15,377 bases of DNA, taken from positions 1 to 15,377 of the forward strand of contig JBHGXV010000038.1 in NCBI GenBank assembly GCA_041920505.1. Direction: 5' to 3'. Position numbers and translations under genes: made by a program. Each line of letters begins with the position of its first letter. The first letter of the stretch is position 1. The notes beneath the pieces were generated by a model that was not told where the DNA came from, made no database searches, and saw nothing but the letters and a program-made list of their open reading frames with translations. This DNA is from JBHGXV01 sp041920505 (lineage in GTDB: Bacteria; Bacillota; Bacilli; Brevibacillales; Brevibacillaceae). Positions 1 through 6,644 of this stretch are shown piece after piece.

Positions 1-1
1 C

Positions 2-121
2 GTCTCCATGTTCCTGTTCGCCCCATCCCCTTGTGACCTCTACTTTGACCACCTGGCGAAAATCGTCTGCCGCCTGCCCATCGCCGCGTGCGTAGAAGAA
101 CTGAAAGCAATCGGAAAATGA
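2..121 (+). CDS. 3' end of an unidentified protein (partial)
   Basis: An open frame enters from the left edge and ends at TGA 119-121, giving the last 39 residues of a protein. Codons are GC-rich at the third position like the neighbouring genes, and the stop lies 12 bases before the next start, so it is probably the preceding gene of the bactofilin operon. The segment has hydrophobic patches (MFLFAP; KIVCRLPIAAC) and two cysteines but no motif I recognise. In Bacillus subtilis the gene before the bactofilin pair yhbE-yhbF is yhbD; a YhbD homologue is possible by position only, and I could not confirm it from these residues. Confidence 0.6.
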   Translation, partial: VSMFLFAPSPCDLYFDHLAKIVCRLPIAACVEELKAIGK

Positions 122-133
122 CGGAGGGACGGT

Positions 134-874
134 ATGCAAAACGAGACGCGTTACGATTTGACCATAACGGGAAACGGAGAGTCGGGCGGCGGACGTTTCC
201 GAAACGTCAAAGTGTTGGGGGATGCTAAAATCGCGGGCGATCTCGACTGTTTGGCGTTCCATTGTACCGGAACAGCAAACATCGCGGGCAGCGTCAAAAG
301 CGGTTCGTGCCGCATCACCGGCACAGTCGATCTTCAAGGGGATCTGGAAACCGGTAAAGCGCGGGTCATTGGCACACTGGACATCGGCGGCAACGTCAAA
401 ACAACCGAGATGACCTCTACCGGAGAAACGCGCATTCGCGGCGGCCTGGCAGGCGAACATGTCGAGCTCAACGGTCTGTTCGCCATTCGTGGTGACTGCG
501 AAGCGGAAACGCTGCGAATGAAGGGGGTGTTTACCATCGAGGGATTGGTGAACGCCGGAACGGTCAGCCTCCACATCCACAGCCAGTGCCGGGTGAAAGA
601 AATCGGCGGGGAAAAGATCGAGATTCGCCGTGGGACGGACTCTCTGTGGAAACGATGGATCGGGGCGTTTTACCTTCCATCCGATTTTTACGCCGGCGTA
701 TTGCAGGCGGAGACGATTGAAGGGGACGACATTTATGTGGAGCATACGTCGGCCCGCGTCATTCGGGGAACGAACGTCGTGATCGGTCCGGGGTGCCGCG
801 TCGGTCACGTCGAATACGCCGACCGCTTTGAGCAGGCGGACGACTCGATTGTCGAGTTCCACGCAAAGGTATGA
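134..874 (+). CDS. bactofilin family polymer-forming cytoskeletal protein (first of pair)
   Basis: This 246-residue protein is dominated by short repeating glycine/hydrophobic strands (GDAKIAGDL, GTVDLQGDL, GTLDIGGNV, GEAxIRGGL type), the right-handed beta-helix pattern of bactofilins, running from about residue 25 to 165. The start NxxRYDLTITGNGxSGGG and the C-terminal block AETIEGDDIYVEHTSARVIRG...VTIGPGC-like VVIGPGCRVGHVEY match the YhbE/YhbF type of Bacillus, named BacE/BacF there and reported as needed for swimming motility. It is cytoplasmic, with no signal peptide or membrane segment. The start ATG at 134 follows GGAGGG at 123-128. It is co-directional with a paralogue 40 bases downstream, and a flagellin gene lies beyond, which fits a motility link. 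Length is normal for this Gram-positive subtype, which carries a C-terminal extension beyond the basic bactofilin core. Confidence 0.88.
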   Translation: MQNETRYDLTITGNGESGGGRFRNVKVLGDAKIAGDLDCLAFHCTGTANIAGSVKSGSCRITGTVDLQGDLETGKARVIGTLDIGGNVKTTEMTSTGETRIRGGLAGEHVELNGLFAIRGDCEAETLRMKGVFTIEGLVNAGTVSLHIHSQCRVKEIGGEKIEIRRGTDSLWKRWIGAFYLPSDFYAGVLQAETIEGDDIYVEHTSARVIRGTNVVIGPGCRVGHVEYADRFEQADDSIVEFHAKV

Positions 875-914
875 CCCGCGTTCCAAGGGAACATTAACGA
901 TGGGGGGAAGAACG

Positions 915-1598
915 ATGATGGAAGTCGGTGCGAGACGCGATCTGTGTATTTCCGGCATGATGAGCGGCCAGGGAGGAACGTATCACTCTGTACGGATCGA
1001 TGGGGTGGGCAAAGTGAACGGCGATCTGGACTGCGTCGAATTTTTGTGCAACGGCACGGCGAGGGTCAAGGGCGGACTGAAGGTACAGACGGCGCGGTTG
1101 AACGGGATGGTCCGGGTCGGCGGCAGCCTGTCCGCCGAGCGGCTGCAATTGAACGGTCAGGCGACTATTGGCGGGGACATGGCCGGGGATGAGATGGACG
1201 TGGAGGGGTTTCTCAGGGTAAACGGAAATTGCGCCGCAGAATCGTTTCGATCAAGAGGCGGGTTTCGCGTCGGCGGGCTGCTGAACGCGGGGAGTGTTGA
1301 AATCCTGTTGAATGCCCGCTCAAAAGCCAGAGAAATCGGCGGAGGGACGATTCGCGTCCAACGGCCCGGCCTGGTCAACCCCGTCGGCAAGCTGATCCGC
1401 GCCATCCTGCCCGCGTACAGCATGCTGAAGGCGGATACGATTGAAGGCGACGACATTTATCTGGAAAACACCAAGGCAGGCGTCGTTCGCGGAACCCGAG
1501 TCACGATTGGCCCCGGATGCAAAATTGAGCTGGTGGAATACCAGGAGCACTTCCATCAGGAGCAGGGGGCACACGTGACGGAAAAACGCCTCGTATAG
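915..1598 (+). CDS. bactofilin family polymer-forming cytoskeletal protein (second of pair)
   Basis: This 227-residue paralogue of the preceding gene has the same plan: DLCISGMMSGQGG at the N-terminus, beta-helix repeats (GKVNGDLDC, GTARVKGGL, GMVRVGGSL, GQATIGGDM), then ADTIEGDDIYLENTKAGVVRGTRVTIGPGCKIELVEY. The two probably co-assemble or form related filaments, as suggested for B. subtilis BacE/BacF. The open frame extends back to 828 inside the upstream gene. I chose ATG 915 (918 is equally possible) because a GGGGGAAG run at 903-910 sits just upstream and because this aligns the N-terminus with the paralogue; ATG 900 lies before that run. Stop TAG 1596-1598. It converges with flagellin, about 120 bases away. 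Confidence 0.88.
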   Translation: MMEVGARRDLCISGMMSGQGGTYHSVRIDGVGKVNGDLDCVEFLCNGTARVKGGLKVQTARLNGMVRVGGSLSAERLQLNGQATIGGDMAGDEMDVEGFLRVNGNCAAESFRSRGGFRVGGLLNAGSVEILLNARSKAREIGGGTIRVQRPGLVNPVGKLIRAILPAYSMLKADTIEGDDIYLENTKAGVVRGTRVTIGPGCKIELVEYQEHFHQEQGAHVTEKRLV

Positions 1599-1698
1599 GC
1601 GGTGCGGGGCTTCGTCATCGCCGGGTTGTTGCATTGGCAAACGCGGCAGAACGAGTAGAGAAAATGCAGAGAAAATTTGATAGGTTGATGAAGAACAA

Positions 1699-1716
1699 GG
1701 ACCCGGTCACGGGTCC
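1699..1716 (-). terminator. intrinsic terminator between bactofilins and flagellin
   Basis: A perfect 7-bp stem GGACCCG/CGGGTCC with a 4-base loop lies 4 bases beyond the flagellin stop. On the reverse strand it is followed by TTGTTCTT, a modest T-rich tail, so it best fits flagellin termination. The forward side is followed by CTGTTTATGTTT and may also slow bactofilin transcripts. Confidence 0.7.
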
Positions 1717-1720
1717 CTGT

Positions 1721-2965
1721 TTATGTTTGCAGGAGGTTGAGAATCTGTCGTGAGGCGGAATTTGCTTGGGCTAACACGGCTTGCCCCGCCTGAGCAATAA
1801 TCAATGACTTGGTGTATCCGACCATTTCTTTCGCCATATCCGCATCCCGTATCCGCGATTCGGATGCGGATAGATTGACTTTAGCGGTGTTTACATTTTC
1901 AATCGAATGTTCCAGCCGATTCTGAAATGCGCCTAATTTTGAACGCCCATCCGAAATTTTTGCGATAGCGTCATCGATCGTTGCAATTGCTGCAGAAGCG
2001 TCGGTGGCGGTACTTACATTGAGATTGTAAATCCCAAGCGCATTGGCAGTAGCATCAGGAAAGAATACCTCCATTTGTTGCCCTGCATTCGCTCCAATTT
2101 GCAGTGTGGCGCCAGAAACGTATTCCTGGATCGACAATGAATACGTAGCAGGCGACCCGCTTACTAAAGTTCCGTTAATTCCACTGGAAGTAGACGCGCT
2201 TATTACGTTAGAAGTCGTAAGAACGACTGTGTTCCCGTAAACAAACATGTCTGTGTTTTGAACCGTATTGACCTCTGTAGGAAAGCGAATGGTTCCCATT
2301 TTCAGGCGATCATAGGTGTCCTTTAAGTTAGCCAATGTTGATGCTAAGTCATTCCCAATAGGCGTATCAATCCACGGATGGGCTGCGTAATCGATATCAT
2401 TCGGCGCACGGAACTCGAAATTTGCGTGAGTCATCGAAGTCATATCGTCGATTCCAATTCTTTTTCCCGGACTGGGATTGCTTGAAAACTGCCATACGCA
2501 AATGTAATTTGCGGTGAATTGGACGGTACGACTAACCCAGCCCGCTTTGGAACCATCAATCAATTTTTGGTTGTTGAATTCTGTTTGTTTCGCAATCCTG
2601 TCAATTTCTTCAACCAAGGAGTCGATCTCGTCTTGTATATGTCCACGGTCAGAAACGGAAAGAGTATCATTGGCTCCTTGTACGGCAAGTTCCCTCATTC
2701 TTTGGAGAATGCTGTGAATATCACCTAATGCTCCCTCAGCGGTTTGAATCATAGAAATACCATCTTGTGCATTACGGGCGGCCTGATCTAGCCCCCGAAT
2801 TTGCGAACGCATCTTTTCCGAAATAGCTAAACCTGCCGCGTCATCAGCCGCTTTGTTGATTCTTAAACCAGATGACAGCTTCTCAAGCCGCTTATCAATC
2901 AGCCTGTTTGTTTTGTTGAGGTTGCCGAGGGCGATTCTAGCCGCTGAGTTGTTCCTGACAAGCAT
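1721..2965 (-). CDS. hag: flagellin
   Basis: Flagellin is the filament subunit exported by the flagellar type III system. This 414-residue protein has the conserved N-terminal D0/D1 region (about 1-140: LEKLSSGLRINKAADDAAGLAIS, then QRMRELAVQGAND, the helix containing the TLR5-recognised surface in enteric flagellins). A variable middle follows (about 141-287), then the C-terminal D1/D0 (about 288-414: LQIGANAGQ, LGAFQNRLEHSI, SESRIRDADMAKEM, and a C-terminal helix ending NLLQT). The N-terminus MLVRNNSAARIAL is less typical than the common MRINHNIxALN. One cysteine occurs (residue 156, in the variable region), which is rare in flagellins. Sampled stretches are about 43-45% GC, well below neighbouring genes. 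The start ATG 2965 follows GGGGGGAA at 2977-2970; a stop lies in front of any better N-terminal extension. It is a single-gene unit with its own promoter and terminator. Confidence 0.96.
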   Translation of the reverse strand: MLVRNNSAARIALGNLNKTNRLIDKRLEKLSSGLRINKAADDAAGLAISEKMRSQIRGLDQAARNAQDGISMIQTAEGALGDIHSILQRMRELAVQGANDTLSVSDRGHIQDEIDSLVEEIDRIAKQTEFNNQKLIDGSKAGWVSRTVQFTANYICVWQFSSNPSPGKRIGIDDMTSMTHANFEFRAPNDIDYAAHPWIDTPIGNDLASTLANLKDTYDRLKMGTIRFPTEVNTVQNTDMFVYGNTVVLTTSNVISASTSSGINGTLVSGSPATYSLSIQEYVSGATLQIGANAGQQMEVFFPDATANALGIYNLNVSTATDASAAIATIDDAIAKISDGRSKLGAFQNRLEHSIENVNTAKVNLSASESRIRDADMAKEMVGYTKSLIIAQAGQAVLAQANSASRQILNLLQT

Positions 2966-2986
2966 CTCATTCCCCCCTACCTCATA

Positions 2987-3014
2987 GTATCGGTACCTCC
3001 TTTACACTTTTTTA
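2987..3014 (-). promoter_or_regulatory. sigma-D (sigma-28) type flagellin promoter
   Basis: On the reverse strand TAAA (3014-3011) is followed 16 bases later by ACCGATAC (2994-2987), close to the sigma-D consensus TAAA-N15/16-GCCGATAT. Transcription would start near 2980, leaving a leader of roughly 15 bases that still contains the GGGGGGAA ribosome site. This fits flagellin as a late flagellar gene. The spacer also contains AAAGGAGGT, discussed in the findings. Confidence 0.75.
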
Positions 3015-3180
3015 GTAAAAAGACCGTTTTCCATCAACTTGCTGCCCGGGATCGTTTTCTACGCACTGATGGCTGGATTTTACCAAATCGTCCGTTCATC
3101 AAGAGCAGAAAATCGATTGGTGGAGTGCGCTTGCGGCCACTGGCGGAAAGCGGCCAGAATCAACGCAAATCGGGAGAAAC
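3015..3180. other. divergent intergenic stretch, no recognised feature
   Basis: Together with the promoter elements on each side this forms the flagellin/patA intergenic region of about 370 bases. An open frame continuous with patA crosses it, but it shows no conserved protein, has poor codon character and is overrun by the operator and sigma-54 promoter at 3181-3299, so I do not treat it as coding. A weak CTGGC/GCCAG dyad lies around 3140-3157. I see nothing else. Confidence 0.5.
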
Positions 3181-3208
3181 AACGGATTCTCACTCTCGGG
3201 AATCCGTT
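3181..3208. promoter_or_regulatory. putative activator binding site (UAS) upstream of patA
   Basis: A perfect inverted repeat, AACGGATTC at 3181-3189 and GAATCCGTT at 3200-3208, is separated by 10 bases. Its core geometry (ATTCT at one end, GGGAAT at the other within a 24-bp unit, 3183-3206) matches the dyads before potA and before the aldehyde dehydrogenase. Its centre is about 91 bp upstream of the GG of the -24 element, a usual place for a sigma-54 enhancer. Confidence 0.7.
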
Positions 3209-3282
3209 CTCATTTTTGGCTCGTAACCTACAGACGACATCCCGCAAACCACTGGTCAGGTCCAGAAAAACGTCCGTTCCGA

Positions 3283-3299
3283 TTGGCATTCGAATTGCA
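3283..3299 (+). promoter_or_regulatory. sigma-54 (-24/-12) promoter of patA
   Basis: TTGGCA at 3283-3288 and TTGCA at 3295-3299 place GG (3285-3286) and GC (3297-3298) exactly 10 bases apart, the sigma-54 signature (consensus TGGCAC-N5-TTGCW). Start of transcription is expected near 3310, giving a leader of about 29 bases before the ATG at 3339. Confidence 0.85.
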
Positions 3300-3338
3300 A
3301 CACCTGTCGTTCGAAGCCATATGGAAAGGGTGAGAAGC

Positions 3339-4709
3339 ATGGAGCGCAAATCAAGAGAAGAGGCGTTGCGACTGGCCAAAGAGATACTCGGCTTGATCGA
3401 GAGCGAGACGCTTACCGTCGAGCAGAAAAAGCAGATCGTCTCCGACTCGGTCGACAACTTCGAAAACTTCGTCACCAAGGCGATTTTGCGGCACCGCAAG
3501 TCGGTTTCCAACGATTTTTCCGTCGTCGAGTGGGAAGATGAGGGAGCTGTGTTTCGCGACACGATGGGGGACGAGTATATCGACTGTCTCGGCGGTTACG
3601 GCGTCTATCTGCTCGGCCATCGCCACCCCAAGGTGGTCAAGGCTGTGCAGGCCCAGTTGAAGCGCTACGCCCTGCACAGCCAGGAGATGGTCGATCCGTT
3701 GCGCGGGTATCTCTCCAAACTGATCGCCTACATCACCCCAGGCGACTTGCAGCACTCGTATCTGGTCAACTGCGGTACGGAAGCCAACGAGATGGCGCTC
3801 AAACTGGCCCGTCTCGCCACTGGGAAAAAGTGCTTTATCACATTTGAGAAAGGGTTCCACGGCAAGACGATGGGTTCCCTCTCCGCCTCCGGCAAGGCGG
3901 TGTTCCGGGAACCGTACCTGCCGCTCGTCCCCGGTTTCCAGCACGTGCCCTACGGCGACGCCGACGCGGTCGAACAGGCGATCCGCCTGTTGATTGCCAC
4001 CGGAGAGACCGTCGCCGGCGTGATCGTCGAACCCATCCAGGGGGAGGGCGGCGTCAATATTCCTCCCGACGACTTTCTGCCGCGTCTGCGCGACATTTGC
4101 GACACGTACGAGTGCCTGCTGATCGTCGACGAGGTGCAGACCGGGATGGGGCGCACCGGAAAGCTGTTTGGCGTGGATCACTGGAACGTGGTGCCTGACA
4201 TCATGACGCTGGGCAAGGCGTTCGGCGGAGGTGTCATGCCGATCGCGGCGATGGTGGCCAAGCGCAAATGGTGGGGGAAAATGGAAGACAATCCGTTCCT
4301 GCTCGGCTCGTCCACGTTTGGCGGCAATCCGCTCTGCTGCGCCGGGGCGATCGCCGGCATTCACACCATCCTCGAAGACGACATTCCTGGCCTGGCCGAA
4401 GCCAAGGGAACGTATATTCTCAACCATCTCCGGGAGATTCAGAAGCAGTATCCGGCAGTGCTGGTCGACGTACGAGGAAAGGGATTGTTGATCGGGATGG
4501 AGTTTGCCAGCAACCAACTGGGCTACACGCTGGCGAAACACCTGTTCGGCAAGAAAATCCTCGTCGGCGGCACCCTGAACAACGCGACTGTCATCCGGCT
4601 GGAACCGCCGGCGATCATCAGTTACGAGCAGATCGACTACGTGCTGGCCTGCATCGAAGAAGGCATCGCCCATCTCGCCAAAGAACAGAAGGTGGGCAGC
4701 CCGTCATAA
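3339..4709 (+). CDS. patA: putrescine aminotransferase (class III, PLP-dependent)
   Basis: The predicted reaction is putrescine + 2-oxoglutarate to 4-aminobutyraldehyde (cyclising to 1-pyrroline) + glutamate, in the cytoplasm. At 456 residues it matches E. coli PatA/YgjG (about 459) closely along its length: YIDCLGGYGVYLLGHRHPKVVKAV, LHSQEMVDPLRG, the phosphate-binding NCGTEANEMALKLA near 144-157, EPIQGEGGVNIPP, IVDEVQTGMGRTGK with the PLP-ring Asp at 264, and LGKAFGGGVMPI with the Schiff-base Lys at 293. ARGKGxL-like VRGKGLLIGMEF and GTLNNATVIRLEPP complete it. The frame is open back to 3039, but ATG 3339 has a GAAAGGG site 8 bases upstream and lies after the sigma-54 promoter; ATG 3321 is a less likely alternative. 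It is a monocistronic unit ending at a terminator. Ornithine or GABA transaminase is less likely given the PatA-specific segments. Confidence 0.93.
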   Translation: MERKSREEALRLAKEILGLIESETLTVEQKKQIVSDSVDNFENFVTKAILRHRKSVSNDFSVVEWEDEGAVFRDTMGDEYIDCLGGYGVYLLGHRHPKVVKAVQAQLKRYALHSQEMVDPLRGYLSKLIAYITPGDLQHSYLVNCGTEANEMALKLARLATGKKCFITFEKGFHGKTMGSLSASGKAVFREPYLPLVPGFQHVPYGDADAVEQAIRLLIATGETVAGVIVEPIQGEGGVNIPPDDFLPRLRDICDTYECLLIVDEVQTGMGRTGKLFGVDHWNVVPDIMTLGKAFGGGVMPIAAMVAKRKWWGKMEDNPFLLGSSTFGGNPLCCAGAIAGIHTILEDDIPGLAEAKGTYILNHLREIQKQYPAVLVDVRGKGLLIGMEFASNQLGYTLAKHLFGKKILVGGTLNNATVIRLEPPAIISYEQIDYVLACIEEGIAHLAKEQKVGSPS

Positions 4710-4726
4710 CCCATCTAAAAAAGTGG

Positions 4727-4745
4727 AGCAGGGGATTCCCCTGCT
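4727..4745. terminator. bidirectional intrinsic terminator between patA and potD
   Basis: A perfect 8-bp stem AGCAGGGG/CCCCTGCT with loop ATT lies between the convergent genes. The forward side is followed by TCCTTTTATT. The reverse side is followed by CCACTTTTTTAG, so it can serve both patA and the potABCD operon. It lies 5 bases after the stop at 4751 that would end a full-length potD. Confidence 0.88.
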
Positions 4746-4750
4746 TCCTT

Positions 4751-4852
4751 TTATTGCGAGCTTTTCACTTCGTTCCAAATGCGGTCATACAAAGTGGCGG
4801 CGGCTCCGATGTCCTTGATTCCTTCGGTGCGAGCCAGTTCTTCGGCGGGCGG
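4751..4852 (-). pseudogene. potD: orphaned C-terminal 33 codons of potD, after an in-frame TAA
   Basis: Directly after the potD stop (TAA, 4855-4853) the same frame stays open for 33 codons and ends at TAA 4753-4751. It reads PPAEELARTEGIKDIGAA and continues ATLYDRIWNEVKSSQ, which is the normal PotD-family C-terminus (compare E. coli LYPDAETIKNGEWQNDVGAASSIYEEYYQKLK, and this window's second binding protein ending YNEIWTEVKTN). The stop occupies the position of the conserved Tyr in the LYP/IYP motif, so one base change from TAT or TAC explains it. There is no ribosome site for separate translation. Confidence 0.85.
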
Positions 4853-5848
4853 TTAAATGGCTATGTTGTCCAGAATCGACTTGTCGATCAGTTTGCGCGC
4901 TTCCTTGTTCGGATTGATGTAGGGGAACGACCTGGAAATCTCGGCGCTGATCTCGGGCTCCAACAGGAAGTTGATGAACGCTTCCGCCGTCTTTTTGTGC
5001 TTGGCGCCTTTGGGGATGAGGAAATTGTCAAACGCGATCATCAATCCTTCCTTGGGCAGGATCGTCTTGATCTGTGGTACCTCCCGCTGCGCCAGGGCGA
5101 TCTCCGCTCCCCAGACGAACGCGACCGAAGCCTCGCCGCTGATCATCAATGTTTTCGGACTGTCACTGTCAAACGCCTTGATGTTGGGCATCAGCTTGAT
5201 CATGGTTTGCTTTGCCTGTTCCAGGTGGGTCGGATCCGTGTCGTTGGCGGAGTAGCCCAGCGATTTGAGCACCATGCCGAGAATGAAACGCTGGTCGTCT
5301 ACCATGACGATTTGCGATTTCAACTCCGGTTTCCACAGATCGGCGTAGCTGGTGATTTCCGTTTTCACCTTTTCCGGATTGACGGCAAGCGACACCGTGT
5401 TGCCCATGTAAGGAACCGAATAGCGGTTGCCTGGATCGTACTCCCTGTTGACAAATTCCGGCAACAGGTTTTTGAAGTTAGGAATGTTGTTGAGATCGAT
5501 CGGCTCAATCATTCCCTGTTTGATCATCGGCTGGATGTAATAATCACTTGCCACCGACAGGTCGTACATGCCGCCGCCTGCCGACAGTTTCGCCAGCATC
5601 TCCTCGTTGGAGGAGAAGGTGCTGTAGTTGACCTTTACCCCGTATTTTTGCTCGAACGCCTTGATCACTGAATCCGGCAGGTACTCGGACCAGTTGAAGA
5701 CGTTGAGCTCTTTGTCCAGTCCGGCCGAACCGTCCGACGCAGAGCCTGCACCCGGGTTGGCTGTGGGCGAAGACGACCCGCACCCGGCCAGCGCAAAACA
5801 GGCACCCAGTACGGCGAAACACGCCGATTTCCATCGTAATCCTCTCAT
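4853..5848 (-). CDS. potD: spermidine/putrescine ABC transporter substrate-binding lipoprotein, C-terminally truncated
   Basis: PotD-type binding protein, anchored outside the membrane. The N-terminus MRGLRWKSACFAVLGACFALAGC is a lipoprotein signal with lipobox LAGC (Cys 23). The mature part has FNWSEYLPDSV (the Trp/Tyr ligand pair seen in E. coli PotD), YDLSVASDYYIQPM, VPYMGNTVSLAVN, SGEASVAFVWGAEIA and IAFDNFLIPKGAK, where the Asp matches the ligand Asp of E. coli IFWMDSLAIP but the preceding Trp is absent. I chose ATG 5848 because AGGAGGG at 5860-5854 precedes it; ATG 5863 overlaps that site. The product is 331 residues, about 34 short, because TAA 4855-4853 replaces a conserved Tyr; the missing C-terminus follows in frame. 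It is the last gene of the reverse operon, 16 bases after potC. It may be inactive, partly active, or a sequencing error. Confidence 0.88.
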   Translation of the reverse strand: MRGLRWKSACFAVLGACFALAGCGSSSPTANPGAGSASDGSAGLDKELNVFNWSEYLPDSVIKAFEQKYGVKVNYSTFSSNEEMLAKLSAGGGMYDLSVASDYYIQPMIKQGMIEPIDLNNIPNFKNLLPEFVNREYDPGNRYSVPYMGNTVSLAVNPEKVKTEITSYADLWKPELKSQIVMVDDQRFILGMVLKSLGYSANDTDPTHLEQAKQTMIKLMPNIKAFDSDSPKTLMISGEASVAFVWGAEIALAQREVPQIKTILPKEGLMIAFDNFLIPKGAKHKKTAEAFINFLLEPEISAEISRSFPYINPNKEARKLIDKSILDNIAI

Positions 5849-5864
5849 CGAATCCCTCCTCATT

Positions 5865-6644
5865 TTACTGTTTTTTCAGACGAATCCGTTCGGCGATGAC
5901 AACCAGGAGCAGCGTGCCCGTCAGCATCAAGGTGGACAGCGCGTTAATTTCCGGCGTGACGCCGAACTTGACCATGGAAAAAATCTTCAACGGCAGCGTC
6001 GAACTGCTCGGCCCGGCGACAAAAAAACTGATGATCACGTCGTCGATGGAGAGCGTGAAGGCCAACAAGGCACTGGCGATCACGCCGGGCGAGATGATTG
6101 GCAGCGTCACCTTCACAAACGTTTGCCATGGCGTCGCCCCCAAATCCATCGCCGCTTCTTCGAGGCTCTTGTCAAATCCGTCGAAACGGGCTTTCATCAC
6201 CACCACCACGAACGGTACGGAGAAGGTGATGTGGGCGATGATCAAGGTTGTGTAGCCGAGCGGGACGTGCAACTGGGTGAACAGGGCGAGAAGCGAAATC
6301 CCCATGACAATCTCGGGAATGACGATCGGCAAATACATCAACGAGTCGAGGGCCAGTTGGCCGCGAAAGTGGCGGCGGTACATCCCGACGGCGGCCAGTG
6401 TGCCGATCATCGTCGCCACGATCGTGCTGATCAGGGCGACGATCAGACTGGTCCTGAACGCCTCCAGCACGTCGGCGTTGTGCATCAGGGCGGCGTACCA
6501 GTCAAGCGTAAAGCCGGTCCACTTCGCGTTCAGTCGGGACTGGTTGAACGAATAAAGGATCAATAACCCGATCGGCAGGTAGAGAAACAAAAAGACGACG
6601 AGCGCGTAGCCGATGCGGACTTTTGGCGAGAGCAGGATGCGCAC
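5865..6644 (-). CDS. potC: spermidine/putrescine ABC transporter permease PotC
   Basis: Inner-membrane permease of 259 residues, the usual PotC length, with about six hydrophobic segments. The first, near 12-33, is followed by YSFNQSRLNAKWTGFTLDWYAAL, a typical PotC loop. The coupling (EAA) loop reads EEAAMDLGATPWQTFVKVTLPIISPG in the C-terminal half and contacts the ATPase. SIDDVIISFFVAGP and NALSTLML are PotC landmarks. The start is GTG 6644, directly abutting the TAG of potB (TAGGTG), so translation is probably coupled. It should pair with PotB as a heterodimeric channel. Confidence 0.94.
   Translation of the reverse strand: MRILLSPKVRIGYALVVFLFLYLPIGLLILYSFNQSRLNAKWTGFTLDWYAALMHNADVLEAFRTSLIVALISTIVATMIGTLAAVGMYRRHFRGQLALDSLMYLPIVIPEIVMGISLLALFTQLHVPLGYTTLIIAHITFSVPFVVVVMKARFDGFDKSLEEAAMDLGATPWQTFVKVTLPIISPGVIASALLAFTLSIDDVIISFFVAGPSSSTLPLKIFSMVKFGVTPEINALSTLMLTGTLLLVVIAERIRLKKQ

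Noticed and set aside
3039..3338. A 100-codon in-frame N-terminal extension of the aminotransferase from TTG 3039.
   Set aside because: PatA relatives begin near ATG 3339. The extension has no recognisable protein character and contains the candidate operator and sigma-54 promoter; ATG 3339 has its own ribosome site.
4853..4855. Programmed read-through or recoding of the potD stop.
   Set aside because: TAA is the least leaky stop and is neither the selenocysteine (TGA) nor pyrrolysine (TAG) codon; no recoding hairpin is evident. A point mutation or sequencing error is simpler.
4268..5671. A 467-residue forward frame across the end of patA and opposite potD.
   Set aside because: It overlaps two well-identified genes and the terminator between them and has no recognisable motif.
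5628..6566. A forward frame with a run of histidines that could suggest a metal-binding protein.
   Set aside because: The histidines are the complement of valine codons of potC; the frame is a shadow of potC and potD.
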